A stretch of DNA of 64,000 nt from Duganella phyllosphaerae (lineage in GTDB: Bacteria; Pseudomonadota; Gammaproteobacteria; Burkholderiales; Burkholderiaceae_D). The stretch's first letter is position 1. Each line of letters starts with the position of its first letter. The stretch spans positions 118,470-182,469 of the forward strand of contig NZ_LROM01000087.1 in NCBI RefSeq assembly GCF_001758785.1. The letters run 5' to 3'. Both the position numbers and the translations under genes were made by a program. Below, piece after piece: positions 55,276 to 63,385 of the stretch. The notes beneath the pieces are model-generated. The model saw only the letters and a program-made list of their open reading frames with translations, was not told where the DNA came from and did no database searches.

Positions 55276-56304
55276 ATGCGCCGGGTTATCCTGCCTCATC
55301 ATATTTCCGAGGATCCGGCGCCTGCTGGTGGCGTGCTCCGCGATTTCGCGGGGTTGAGCATGGGCACCAGCTGGTCGGTGCGGCTGGTGGCCGCGCCGGC
55401 CCTGGTCACGTCCCATCTGCAACAGGGGCTGCAACAGCAGCTCGATGCCGTGGTGGCTGAAATGAGCCACTGGGAAACCGATTCCGATCTCGGGCGCTAC
55501 AATCGCGCCCCGGCGGGCAGCTGGCAAGCGTTGCCGCCCGCCTTTTTCGACGTGCTGTCGTTCGCACTGGACGTGGCGCGCGCCAGCGGCGGCGCCTGCG
55601 ACCCGTGTGCCGGCACGCTGGTCAACCTGTGGGGCTTCGGCCCGCACGGCAGGTTCGACCAACCCGACTTTATTGCACCGACGCCCGGCGCGATTGCCGC
55701 CGCGCGCGCCGACCTGGCCGCCGCGCGCCAGCACATGGTGCTCGAGCCTGCCCCTGCGCGGCGCGCCTTGCAGCCAGGCGGCATCGAGCTCGACCTCTCG
55801 GCCGTGGCCAAGGGCTATGGCGTCGATCGGCTGGCCTACTACCTGAAAAGCCAGGGCATTGCGCACTTCGTGGTGGAAGTGGGCGGCGAGTTGCGCGGCG
55901 CCGGCGTCAAGCCCGACGGCCAGCCGTGGTGGGTGGCGCTGGAACAGGTAGACCCCGGCAGCGACGACCAGCTGGTGCTGGCGCTGCACGGCCTGGCCGT
56001 GGCCACGTCCGGCGACTACCGCCGCTACTTCGAGCGCGATGGCGTGCGCTACGCCCACACCATCGATCCGCGCAGCGGCATGCCGATCGCCAACGGGCTG
56101 GCCTCGGTGACGGTGATCCACGCGCAATGCATGGCCGCTGACGCCTGGTCCACCGCGCTGACGGTGCTGGGCCGGGTGGACGGGCTGGCGCTGGCCGAAC
56201 GCCAGGGGCTGGCCGCGCGCTTCGTCGAACGCACGGTGGACCACGGCCATGTCACTTACAACGAATACCTGAGCACCCATTTACGCGGCATGCTGGACGA
56301 ATGA
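55276..56304 (+). CDS. apbE: FAD:protein FMN transferase ApbE
   Basis: The 342-residue enzyme covalently attaches FMN from FAD to Thr/Ser acceptor motifs. Seen are GLSMGTSWSV near the N terminus, EMSHWETDSDLGRYNRA, ELDLSAVAKGYGVDRL and the Mg/FAD region with DPRSGMPI. ATG 55276 is preferred to GTG 55273. There is no signal peptide or lipobox, whereas ApbE is often periplasmic; either it acts in the cytoplasm or export uses another start. The stop overlaps the next start (ATGA). Confidence 0.92.
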   Translation: MRRVILPHHISEDPAPAGGVLRDFAGLSMGTSWSVRLVAAPALVTSHLQQGLQQQLDAVVAEMSHWETDSDLGRYNRAPAGSWQALPPAFFDVLSFALDVARASGGACDPCAGTLVNLWGFGPHGRFDQPDFIAPTPGAIAAARADLAAARQHMVLEPAPARRALQPGGIELDLSAVAKGYGVDRLAYYLKSQGIAHFVVEVGGELRGAGVKPDGQPWWVALEQVDPGSDDQLVLALHGLAVATSGDYRRYFERDGVRYAHTIDPRSGMPIANGLASVTVIHAQCMAADAWSTALTVLGRVDGLALAERQGLAARFVERTVDHGHVTYNEYLSTHLRGMLDE

Positions 56305-57665
56305 TCTGGACCAATGACCCCAACCGATTGATGCTGGTGGCCGCCTCGGCCGCCGCCTATGGCCTGGTGTGCCTGCTGCCGTACTTGCGCGCGCGCCGCA
56401 AGCGCCTGGCCGCCGTCCGCAGCAAGGCCGAGACCGAAGCCGCAACTTCTCCCGGCTGGATCGTGGCCTACGCCAGCCAGACCGGCAACGCCGAGGAACT
56501 GGCCAGCCAGACCGTGGCGACCTTGCGCCTGGCCGGCATTCCGGCGCAACTGAGCGAATTGTCCGACCTGCATGCCGAAGATTTGCAGCGCGCCGAGCGT
56601 GTGCTGTTTTTGGTCAGCACCTACGGCGAGGGCGATGCGCCCGACGCAGGCGCCGCCTTTGCCGGGCGGCTGATGACCACGCAGCTGCCATTGCCGCAAC
56701 TGCACTACGCGGTGCTGGCACTGGGCGACAGCGCCTACCAGCAGTTTTGCGGATTCGGCCGCGCGCTCGACGGCTGGCTGCAGGCGCAGGGCGCGCACAG
56801 CCTGTTTCCGCGCATCGATGTCGATCGTAGCGCCGATGCGGCCATCGGCCAGTGGCGCCAGCAACTGAGCCACCTGGCCGGCACCAGCGATGCGCCCGAC
56901 TGGAGCGCGCCAGCGTACCAGGCGTGGACCCTGTCGGCGCGCCGCCTGCTCAACCCGGGCAGCGCCGGCGCCCCGGTGTACCACCTGGAACTGGCGCCGC
57001 CCGGGCCGTTGCCAGACTGGCAGTCGGGCGACCTGGTGCAGATATCGGCCCCGTCCGAAGCCGACCGCCCGCGCGAATACTCGATCGCTTCGATCCCGGC
57101 CGATGGCCGTGCGCATTTGCTGGTGCGCCTGCACAGCCATGCTGACGGCAGCCACGGCGTGGCGTCGGGCTGGCTCACGCAGCAGGCGCAAGTGGGCCAG
57201 ATGGTGTCGCTGCGGCTGCGCGCGCACCGCCGCTTCCGCCTGGAAGACAACGCTGGCCGCCGCCTGATCCTGGTCGGCAACGGCAGCGGCATCGCCGGCC
57301 TGCGTGGCCATCTACGTGCGCGCGCCCAGGCCGAGCAGGGCGGCAACTGGCTGTTGTTTGGCGAGCGCAATAGCGCGCATGACTTCCACTATCGTGAAGA
57401 ACTGCAGGCGCTGCGCCAGGCCGGCCTGCTCGAGTTCGACATGGCCTGGTCGCGCGACGGTGGCGCCGCGCGCTACGTGCAAGACCTGCTGCCGGCGCAC
57501 GCCGACAAGCTGCGCAGCTGGGTGGCCGATGGCGCGGCGATCTATGTCTGCGGCAGCCTCGACGGCATGGCCGCCGGCGTCGATGCCGCGCTGGCCAACG
57601 TCCTGGGCCACGCCGCGCTCGATGCCCTGGCCGCGGCGGGCCGTTACCGGCGCGACGTGTACTGA
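56301..57665 (+). CDS. Membrane-anchored flavodoxin reductase, CysJ-like
   Basis: The 454-residue protein has one N-terminal membrane segment (about 10-28), a flavodoxin domain (SQTGNAEELA at about 56-65), then a ferredoxin-NADP-reductase-like module with RPREYSIASI for FAD and GNGSGIAGLRGHLRAR for NADPH. It resembles the sulfite reductase flavoprotein but has a membrane anchor and no partner cysI here. In this operon it most likely feeds electrons from NADPH to the PepSY-TM protein. A strong terminator follows. Confidence 0.9.
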   Translation: MIWTNDPNRLMLVAASAAAYGLVCLLPYLRARRKRLAAVRSKAETEAATSPGWIVAYASQTGNAEELASQTVATLRLAGIPAQLSELSDLHAEDLQRAERVLFLVSTYGEGDAPDAGAAFAGRLMTTQLPLPQLHYAVLALGDSAYQQFCGFGRALDGWLQAQGAHSLFPRIDVDRSADAAIGQWRQQLSHLAGTSDAPDWSAPAYQAWTLSARRLLNPGSAGAPVYHLELAPPGPLPDWQSGDLVQISAPSEADRPREYSIASIPADGRAHLLVRLHSHADGSHGVASGWLTQQAQVGQMVSLRLRAHRRFRLEDNAGRRLILVGNGSGIAGLRGHLRARAQAEQGGNWLLFGERNSAHDFHYREELQALRQAGLLEFDMAWSRDGGAARYVQDLLPAHADKLRSWVADGAAIYVCGSLDGMAAGVDAALANVLGHAALDALAAAGRYRRDVY

Positions 57666-57690
57666 CTGCGTACCGCAATTCGCGCAACGC

Positions 57691-57728
57691 AAAAAAGCCA
57701 CCGGCGCACAAACGCCGGTGGCTTTTTT
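57691..57728. terminator. Bidirectional terminator between flavoprotein gene and DUF2325 gene
   Basis: The stem GCCACCGGCG / CGCCGGTGGC (57697-57706 / 57713-57722) is flanked by A6 and T6 between convergent genes. Confidence 0.9.
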
Positions 57729-57740
57729 CCATGTTATGGA

Positions 57741-59096
57741 TCAGTCCGCCCCAGCCTGTTCCAGCCCGCGCGCCAGGCTCGAGATGCTGGGGTTGTCGAT
57801 GAATACGCAACGTTTGCCGTTGCGCTTGCAATAGTCCTTGACCCGCCAGTAAGCGCTGTGGCTGATGCAGCCGGTCTGGCAGATCACCAGGTCGGCGGCG
57901 GCCAGACTGGCGTCGAGCCGGTTGGCATTGTCTTCCAGGCCGCCGTCGTGGTGCGAGAACTGCGCGCCTTCGCGCTCGATCAGCTCGCGGTAGGTGGCGA
58001 CGTTGCCGCTGCGCCCACCCACGCACAACACCGCGCGTTCGCTCAGGCGCAGCGGCATCTTCATGACGTGTTCGACCACTTGCCGGGTTTCTTCCTGGAT
58101 CGGCATGGCCGGCGCTTCCACCGCGCGCGCCAGTTCCAGTTTCAGCTCGGCGATCTGCTGGCGCATGGCGCGTTCGCGCTCGTCCATCTGCTGCAGGCGC
58201 TCGGCCAGCTTGGCGCGGGTTTCCAGTCCGGGGATCGACTCGCGCAGTTGTTCGAGCTCGGTGCGCAGCGAATCGACCAGGCTGTCCTTGCCCACCACTT
58301 GCGCGCGCAGCTGCATCAGCTGTGCTGCGTGTTTCTCGGCGTCGGCGCTCTTTTCCGCCAGCAGGGCGGCGGCGCGCTGCTGCGACTTGGCCAGTTCCTG
58401 CGCCAGGCGGGTGTTGTCCTGCAAGGCGGCGTTGAACCTGGTGATGTCGGCGCGCACGCAGGCGCCGGCCTGGTGCTGCACCATGTGCAGGTCGCGGCAC
58501 ATCTGTTCTTCCACCTCGGGGCTGCAACGCGGGTGGGTGAGGCCAGCCCAGAAAGCGCCGGCCACGTCGCCAGCCGCGACGGCGGCGCGCCACAGGTCGG
58601 CCACCTGTTCGGTGGTCTTGGCGGCGCGGAAGCGCAACAGCACCGGGGCGTAACGGCGTTCCAGTTCCTTTTGCAGCGCCTCGGACAGGCGGTTGCGGGT
58701 GGCACACTCGGTGACCGCGCCGACGTGCACTTCGTAGTCGTCGGCCAGCACCTTGCCGTTGGTGACCTTATCGACCAGCTTGCGCAGCACGCCGAGCGGG
58801 AAACCGACTCCGACCAGCGGGCAATGGCAGGCGTGGCCCAGTTCCCACAGGCGCCGGCGGCGCGAGGCCTGGGCCTCGTGCGCCTCGGCGTTGGCGCTGG
58901 CGACGTTGTGGATCACCGGTCTTACCGGGTGCAGCACCTGCTGTGCTTGCTGCGTCGGCTCGGACTGCGGACCGGGCCGGCTTGATACCGGCCCGCCTGC
59001 CGGCGTTGCGTTAGCGGTGGCAGTAACCGCGCGGCCAGCCATTTGCGGCATGGCGGCGGCAATAATCGCCGCCAGGGGATCGTGTTTCTCGCACAT
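57741..59096 (-). CDS. DUF2325 protein with central coiled coil
   Basis: The 451-residue protein has a Cys/His-containing N-terminal half, a long coiled coil (about 215-345, e.g. QLRAQVVGKDSLVDSLRTEL) and a C-terminal DUF2325 domain (about 355-450): LCVGGRSGNVATYRELIE, DLVICQTGCISHSAYWRV and CVFIDNPSISSL. DUF2325 genes in betaproteobacteria commonly accompany hemP and Fur-regulated heme genes. Its function is unknown. A GGAG site lies before the ATG. The small gene at 59112-59450 precedes it by 15 bases. Confidence 0.88.
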   Translation of the reverse strand: MCEKHDPLAAIIAAAMPQMAGRAVTATANATPAGGPVSSRPGPQSEPTQQAQQVLHPVRPVIHNVASANAEAHEAQASRRRRLWELGHACHCPLVGVGFPLGVLRKLVDKVTNGKVLADDYEVHVGAVTECATRNRLSEALQKELERRYAPVLLRFRAAKTTEQVADLWRAAVAAGDVAGAFWAGLTHPRCSPEVEEQMCRDLHMVQHQAGACVRADITRFNAALQDNTRLAQELAKSQQRAAALLAEKSADAEKHAAQLMQLRAQVVGKDSLVDSLRTELEQLRESIPGLETRAKLAERLQQMDERERAMRQQIAELKLELARAVEAPAMPIQEETRQVVEHVMKMPLRLSERAVLCVGGRSGNVATYRELIEREGAQFSHHDGGLEDNANRLDASLAAADLVICQTGCISHSAYWRVKDYCKRNGKRCVFIDNPSISSLARGLEQAGAD

Positions 59097-59111
59097 GTGA
59101 TGAGCTCCGCG

Positions 59112-59450
59112 TCAGGCCGTGGCGGGCGTGTTGCGGGCACGCGCCATGATGCGGCTGAGGAAATTGGTCTTGTCCTGCTCCTGCAGGTTGCGCTCGACCA
59201 CCGTGGCCCACTGCTCGTGCAGTTGCTGGCAGGTGGCGCGCAGCACCGGCGCCAGGTCGGGCAGGCTGGCCAGCGCCTTCAGGTGGCGCTCGATCACCGA
59301 CGCCAGCTTGATGCAACCGCCGTCATGGTCGTTGCCGGCCGTGTAATGCGACATCAGGTGCAGCACTGCCGAAAGCATCAGCTCGGGGTGATGGCCGCCT
59401 TGCGACGGCGCGAGGAAAATCGGGTTGCTACGGTCTAGGTGGATGGCCAT
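59112..59450 (-). CDS. Hypothetical protein between hemP and DUF2325 gene
   Basis: The 112-residue product starts at ATG 59450 with AGGAG seven bases before. It is soluble and helical, with His-rich HHPELMLSAVLHLMSHY early on. No family is recognised. The spacing on both sides makes it the middle gene of hemP – this gene – DUF2325. A TTG at 59453 would add only one Met. Confidence 0.75.
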   Translation of the reverse strand: MAIHLDRSNPIFLAPSQGGHHPELMLSAVLHLMSHYTAGNDHDGGCIKLASVIERHLKALASLPDLAPVLRATCQQLHEQWATVVERNLQEQDKTNFLSRIMARARNTPATA

Positions 59451-59564
59451 CAAACGCTCCTGGGTCGAAAAAGAGAGTTCAGCTGGCTATGCAGGTTGGC
59501 TGGCAAACTCGAAGGGGAGAGTGGGCGCGCGGGGCAGCGCGCCCGGTTTCACGCACAGTGAAGT

Positions 59565-59777
59565 TTAAGCAGTCAGGATCAGCTTGTTGAGCTGGGTGAC
59601 GCGCAGGCGGTAGACGCGGCCCGCATGTTCGATTTCGAGTTCGCGGCCGCCCTCCATCAGCCCGGCGCTGCTGATGCGCTTGATTGGCGAGACAGCCGAA
59701 ACCACCGACACGACGGCGGGAGCGGGACGGACATTCATGACAGGTTGCGTCATAGGCAGGGCGGTAGGCATCGTCAT
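59565..59777 (-). CDS. hemP: Hemin uptake protein HemP
   Basis: The 70-residue protein starts at ATG 59777 with a strong AAGGAG site. The C-terminal 40 residues (RISSAGLMEGGRELEIEHAG and YRLRVTQLNKLILTA) are the HemP/HmuP signature. HemP is a small regulator needed to express heme receptor genes in betaproteobacteria. A longer frame to 59897 has no HemP features. A Fur-like box lies just upstream. Confidence 0.93.
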   Translation of the reverse strand: MTMPTALPMTQPVMNVRPAPAVVSVVSAVSPIKRISSAGLMEGGRELEIEHAGRVYRLRVTQLNKLILTA

Positions 59778-59786
59778 TTCTCCTTT

Positions 59787-59807
59787 AAATAAGAATGATT
59801 CGTATTT
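59787..59807. promoter_or_regulatory. Fur-like box upstream of hemP
   Basis: Nine-base arms AAATAAGAA and TTCGTATTT around a three-base centre; eight of nine positions pair. It sits 10-30 bases before the hemP start, where Fur boxes for hemP usually are. Confidence 0.75.
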
Positions 59808-59864
59808 GCATTCATTATTGTGGAAGGCGCGATGGAATGCAAGCGGTTTTTTTAGCGGAAAGGC

Positions 59865-59893
59865 AAAAAAAAGCCCGGCACTGAAGGCCGGGC
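59865..59893 (-). terminator. Terminator of the Crp/Fnr gene
   Basis: The stem GCCCGGC / GCCGGGC (59873-59879 / 59887-59893) is next to A8, which reads as U8 at the end of the leftward transcript, 36 bases beyond the regulator stop. Confidence 0.85.
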
Positions 59894-59928
59894 ACAAGGC
59901 TGGGTTAGAGCACGGTACTTACTACATG

Positions 59929-60783
59929 TCAGAGGGCGGCCAGCAGCTGCGCCGGGGTGGCTGCTTCGTTCTTGCTCCTGGCTGCCGCCAGTTGCTTGGC
60001 GCGGGTGCGCGAGGGTGGCAGGCGACGCAGGGTTTTCAGTGCTTCGGCATCCTTGATGCCGATGGTGCGCTGGTCTACGCTGATCAGGCCGATTTCGTTG
60101 AAGGCCGACAGCGTGCGGCTGACGGTTTCCAGCGTGAGGCCCAGGTAGCTGCCGATCTCGTGGCGGGTCATGCGCAGGTTGAACAGCTTGGCCGAATAAC
60201 CCATCTGGGCGAAGCGGTCGGCCAGCGTGACCAGGAAGCGCGCCACGCGGGCCTCGGCAGACAGGGCGCCCAGCATGCCGATCATGGCCTGCTCACGGAC
60301 CAGTTCGCGGCTCATGACGCCGTACATCATGTTTTCCAGTTCCAGGTGCACGCGGCCCAGCGCCGTGAGTTTTTTGAACGGCAGCAGGGTCAGGTCGCAA
60401 TCGGACAGCGCCACCGCTTCCGACGAGTAATGGCGGGTGTGAATGCCATCGACGCCGAGCATGTCGCCCTTCATCGGAAAGCTCAGCACCTGCTCGTTGC
60501 CGAATTCGTCGATGAGCACGGTTTTCAGGAAACCGGAATTGACGATGTACAGGGTGTCGAACGGTTGGCCGATGGTGTGGATGCGCTGGCCGGTTTTGAA
60601 CTGCACGTGCTGGAACAGCAACTCCTCGGTGGTGACCGACACTGCCGACGGAATGTGCAGCAGATCGCACACTTCCTTGAGGTTGGACCAAAGGTCCCCC
60701 TGACGCTGGCGGCCGGCTTCCATCGACGACGATTGCAGGGTCGTCGTGACCGGGCGAATTTCAGACGCTTGCGTTGACAGCAT
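59929..60783 (-). CDS. Crp/Fnr family transcriptional regulator
   Basis: From ATG 60783 (RBS AGGAGC) the protein is 284 residues. It has a cyclic-nucleotide-type sensor domain (about 40-165), a long dimer helix, and a C-terminal winged helix with RHEIGSYLGLTLETVSRTLSAF at about 213-234. The four Cys that hold the Fnr iron-sulfur cluster are absent (only two scattered Cys are seen), so it is not a classic oxygen sensor; relatives sense NO, heme or redox. The recognition helix ETVSRTLSAF is close to that of Fnr and suggests TTGAT-type DNA targets. Confidence 0.87.
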   Translation of the reverse strand: MLSTQASEIRPVTTTLQSSSMEAGRQRQGDLWSNLKEVCDLLHIPSAVSVTTEELLFQHVQFKTGQRIHTIGQPFDTLYIVNSGFLKTVLIDEFGNEQVLSFPMKGDMLGVDGIHTRHYSSEAVALSDCDLTLLPFKKLTALGRVHLELENMMYGVMSRELVREQAMIGMLGALSAEARVARFLVTLADRFAQMGYSAKLFNLRMTRHEIGSYLGLTLETVSRTLSAFNEIGLISVDQRTIGIKDAEALKTLRRLPPSRTRAKQLAAARSKNEAATPAQLLAAL

Positions 60784-60946
60784 GGTGAGCTCCTGTGTGC
60801 ACGTTACAGTTCGAATCAATGGAGGGATGCCGCCCGGTGCCTTACTTGGTGCCGTGCAACATGAACAGTGATTTCAGTATGCCAACAGGGGCCGGGGCTG
60901 GATATCAGCAATGGCTGAATCTGACGGTAGGAGCGTGCGCAGGTTT

Positions 60947-60962
60947 GTAGGATAAATCCTAC
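60947..60962. promoter_or_regulatory. 16-base palindrome between regulator genes
   Basis: The arms GTAGGAT and ATCCTAC are separated by two A. It lies between the response regulator stop (60977) and the Crp/Fnr start, about 165 bases upstream of the latter. It may be an operator; no factor is assigned. Confidence 0.45.
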
Positions 60963-60976
60963 CAGAAGGGCGAGGT

Positions 60977-61621
60977 TCAGGTTTTGAACGGCGACAGCAG
61001 GCGATGCGCTACGGCATATTGAACCATTTCGGACAGCGAACTCATCCCCATTTTCTGCATGATGCGGGTTTTATGGGTGCTGACAGTCTTCACGCTCAGG
61101 TGCAGGCCGTTGGCGATTTCGGTGATCGACTTGCCAGCGACGAGCAGCGAAAAGACCTCGAATTCGCGGTCGGACAGCTGTTTATGCAACAGGCTTTCGT
61201 TGGGCATCATGATATTGAGCGCCAGTTGCTCGGCCACCTCGGTGCTGATGTAGGGCCGGCCCGAGGCCACCTTGCGGATCGCGCCGACCAGCTGGGTGCC
61301 GGCGCTTTCCTTGGTCAGATAGCCCTGGGCGCCGGCGCGGATGGCCCGCACCGCGTATTGCTCTTCCTCGTGCATGGTCAGTATGAGAATGGCCAGCTTG
61401 GGCGCCTCGGCCTTGATCTGGCGTATCAGGTCGACCCCGCTGCGCCCTGGCATCGACAGATCGAGCATCAGCAGGTCGAAGCCGCCCTGGCGCACGTGGC
61501 TCAGCACTTCGAAGCCATCGATGGCCTCGCCGACGATGTCGATGTCGGGCGCGCCGTCGAGGATGCGCTTGAGCCCTTCGCGCATGATGGTGTGGTCGTC
61601 TGCGATAACTATTCTGATCAT
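60977..61621 (-). CDS. NarL/FixJ-type response regulator
   Basis: The 214-residue protein has a receiver domain (Asp54 in LMLDLSMPG as phosphoacceptor; Lys in YLTKES) and a LuxR-type helix-turn-helix (LSDREFEVFSLLVAGKSITEIANGLHLSVKTVSTHKTRIMQKMG). No histidine kinase gene lies beside it, so it is an orphan regulator here. It is followed, in the same direction, by a Crp/Fnr regulator gene. Confidence 0.93.
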   Translation of the reverse strand: MIRIVIADDHTIMREGLKRILDGAPDIDIVGEAIDGFEVLSHVRQGGFDLLMLDLSMPGRSGVDLIRQIKAEAPKLAILILTMHEEEQYAVRAIRAGAQGYLTKESAGTQLVGAIRKVASGRPYISTEVAEQLALNIMMPNESLLHKQLSDREFEVFSLLVAGKSITEIANGLHLSVKTVSTHKTRIMQKMGMSSLSEMVQYAVAHRLLSPFKT

Positions 61622-61710
61622 CGGGGTCGCTTGCGTGCGAAGGTGAATAGAGCAACAGTATTGCGATTGAATTAATCTTGTGATGCTACTACAAATAGTT
61701 ACCGTACAGC

Positions 61711-62181
61711 CTAATTTTTGTACTCGGGTTCGGCGATCAGGCGGTGCACGAGCACGGGAATGCGTGATTGCGACAACACCTTGTTGGTCACACTACCGAG
61801 CAGCAACTGGCCCCAGCCGCTGCGCCCGTGCGAACCGATAAAGATCAGGTCGCAACCGTGCTTGACACCGGCGGCGACGATCTCGGTGGCCGCGCTTTCG
61901 GCAAACGTGGTGAGGGCGGTACAGCGGATGTTGCGTTGCAAACACGCTTGCACCACGTCGCGCGTGTGCTCGTCGCCAGCACGCAGCAGGGCGGCGCGGT
62001 ATTCCTCCTCACTGGGATAGCTGGGCGGAATGATTTCAACGTAGATCGGGTACTGGTAGGCGGGCGCCACGAACAGGACCAATACCTCCGCGCCAAGCTG
62101 CTCGGCAAACGTCACGCCGGCGCAGGCGGTCTTGCTGGAGACGGAAGAACCGTCGGTTGTGATCAGGATTTTTCGGTACAT
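61711..62181 (-). CDS. Universal stress protein (UspA family)
   Basis: From ATG 62181 the 156-residue protein has the ATP-binding USP motif GSHGRSGWGQLLLGSVTNKV in its C-terminal half and an N-terminal KILITTDGS strand. Usp proteins accumulate in stress or anaerobic conditions. An FNR-type box lies 74-87 bases upstream of the start, next to a possible -10 element. It is transcribed away from cheZ. Confidence 0.92.
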   Translation of the reverse strand: MYRKILITTDGSSVSSKTACAGVTFAEQLGAEVLVLFVAPAYQYPIYVEIIPPSYPSEEEYRAALLRAGDEHTRDVVQACLQRNIRCTALTTFAESAATEIVAAGVKHGCDLIFIGSHGRSGWGQLLLGSVTNKVLSQSRIPVLVHRLIAEPEYKN

Positions 62182-62533
62182 GGCGGGCTCCCGGAAAGAT
62201 AAGGCACGCGTTTCATTGTAGACGCGATTTACATTATTGCTAGTATGCAAAGAGTTGATGTTTGTCAAACATAACCACTTTGCCGGGCAAAAAGGTGTTG
62301 GCTGCCGCTGCTTTTTTTGCACACGAGCATTAGTTTTGTGTCCCAAGCTGTAGGTTGGGCTGACATCCGGTGATAGTATCTCCAAATACAACGGAATGTG
62401 ACGCCGTGCCGGTAATGATCGGTGGCTTGTTTGGCACATCCGGCGCGGCCCTGCTACACTCGCGATAGTGTTTTATTGCCGTGCATCATCATCGTGGGGC
62501 AGCAATTTTACAAATTATGGAGAAGCACGGATT
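62182..62533. other. 352-base divergent region between Usp gene and cheZ
   Basis: No gene was recognised. It includes the FNR-type box (62255-62268) near the Usp side and a T7 tract around 62315. The cheZ side has a GGAGAAG ribosome-binding site but no recognisable flagellar promoter. Confidence 0.5.
62255..62268 (-). promoter_or_regulatory. FNR/Crp-type binding site upstream of the Usp gene
   Basis: TTGATGTTTGTCAA matches TTGAT-N4-ATCAA at nine of ten positions. A possible -10 hexamer on the minus strand lies at about 62231-62236, so the site would be near -40 of the Usp promoter, the class II activator position. Confidence 0.7.
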
Positions 62534-63385
62534 ATGACCAACGCCGCTGACGATTTCGACGCCTTATTTGAAGAAGTGTCCGCCCAAAGCAAGAATGCCG
62601 CGCCAGCTCCAGCGCCGGCCCCCGCACCAGCACCGGCAGCAGCCGAAGACGACCTGGAAAGCCTGTTCGACCAGGTGTCCTCTGGTGCTGCAGTGAGCGC
62701 TCCTGCGCCGTCGCCGGCTCCTGTCGCTGTGGCCGCCGGACCTGCTGCCGCTGCCGAAGGCGGCGAGGGCGCCGAAGGCGATGGCACCGACAAGCCGATG
62801 TTCGAACGCCTGGGCGGCATCGTGCGCCTGCTGCACGACTCGCTGCGCGAGCTGGGCTACGACAAGGCGCTGACCGAAGCGTCGTCGCAGATCAACGACG
62901 CCCAGGACCGCCTCGAATACGTCGCCTCGCTGACCGAGCAGGCCGCCAACAAGGTGCTCAACACGCTCGACGAAGCCATGCCCGACCAGGACACGCTGTC
63001 GAAGCAATCGAAGGACATGGAAAACCGCTGGGCCGACCTGTTCGCAGGCAAGCTGAGCCTGGACCAGTTCAAGCAGCTGGCCGGCGACTCGCAGGCCTTC
63101 GCCGCTGCCGTCTCGGCCGCCACCGAAACCGAGAAGGCCCGCCTGCTCGAGATCATGATGGCCCAGGACTTCCAGGACATCACCGGCCAGCTGATCAAGA
63201 AAGTGGTGATTATCACCAAGACCGTCGAGGCCGAACTGGCGCAACTGCTGCGCGACAACGCACCGCCTGATGTGCGCGAGAAAATCGCCCAGAAGGAAGT
63301 AAACTTGATGACCGGTCCATCGACGCCTACCGTGGCGCTGAGCCAGGACAGCGTGGACGATCTGCTTGCCGATCTGGGGTTCTAA
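62534..63385 (+). CDS. cheZ: Chemotaxis phosphatase CheZ
   Basis: CheZ dephosphorylates CheY-P. The 283-residue protein, from ATG 62534, has an Ala/Pro-rich spacer (about 20-100) not found in E. coli CheZ, a long four-helix bundle with catalytic DFQDITGQ (Gln at about 215), and a C-terminal CheY-docking helix SVDDLLADLGF. Its stop overlaps the cheA start by one base (TAATG). Confidence 0.93.
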   Translation: MTNAADDFDALFEEVSAQSKNAAPAPAPAPAPAPAAAEDDLESLFDQVSSGAAVSAPAPSPAPVAVAAGPAAAAEGGEGAEGDGTDKPMFERLGGIVRLLHDSLRELGYDKALTEASSQINDAQDRLEYVASLTEQAANKVLNTLDEAMPDQDTLSKQSKDMENRWADLFAGKLSLDQFKQLAGDSQAFAAAVSAATETEKARLLEIMMAQDFQDITGQLIKKVVIITKTVEAELAQLLRDNAPPDVREKIAQKEVNLMTGPSTPTVALSQDSVDDLLADLGF

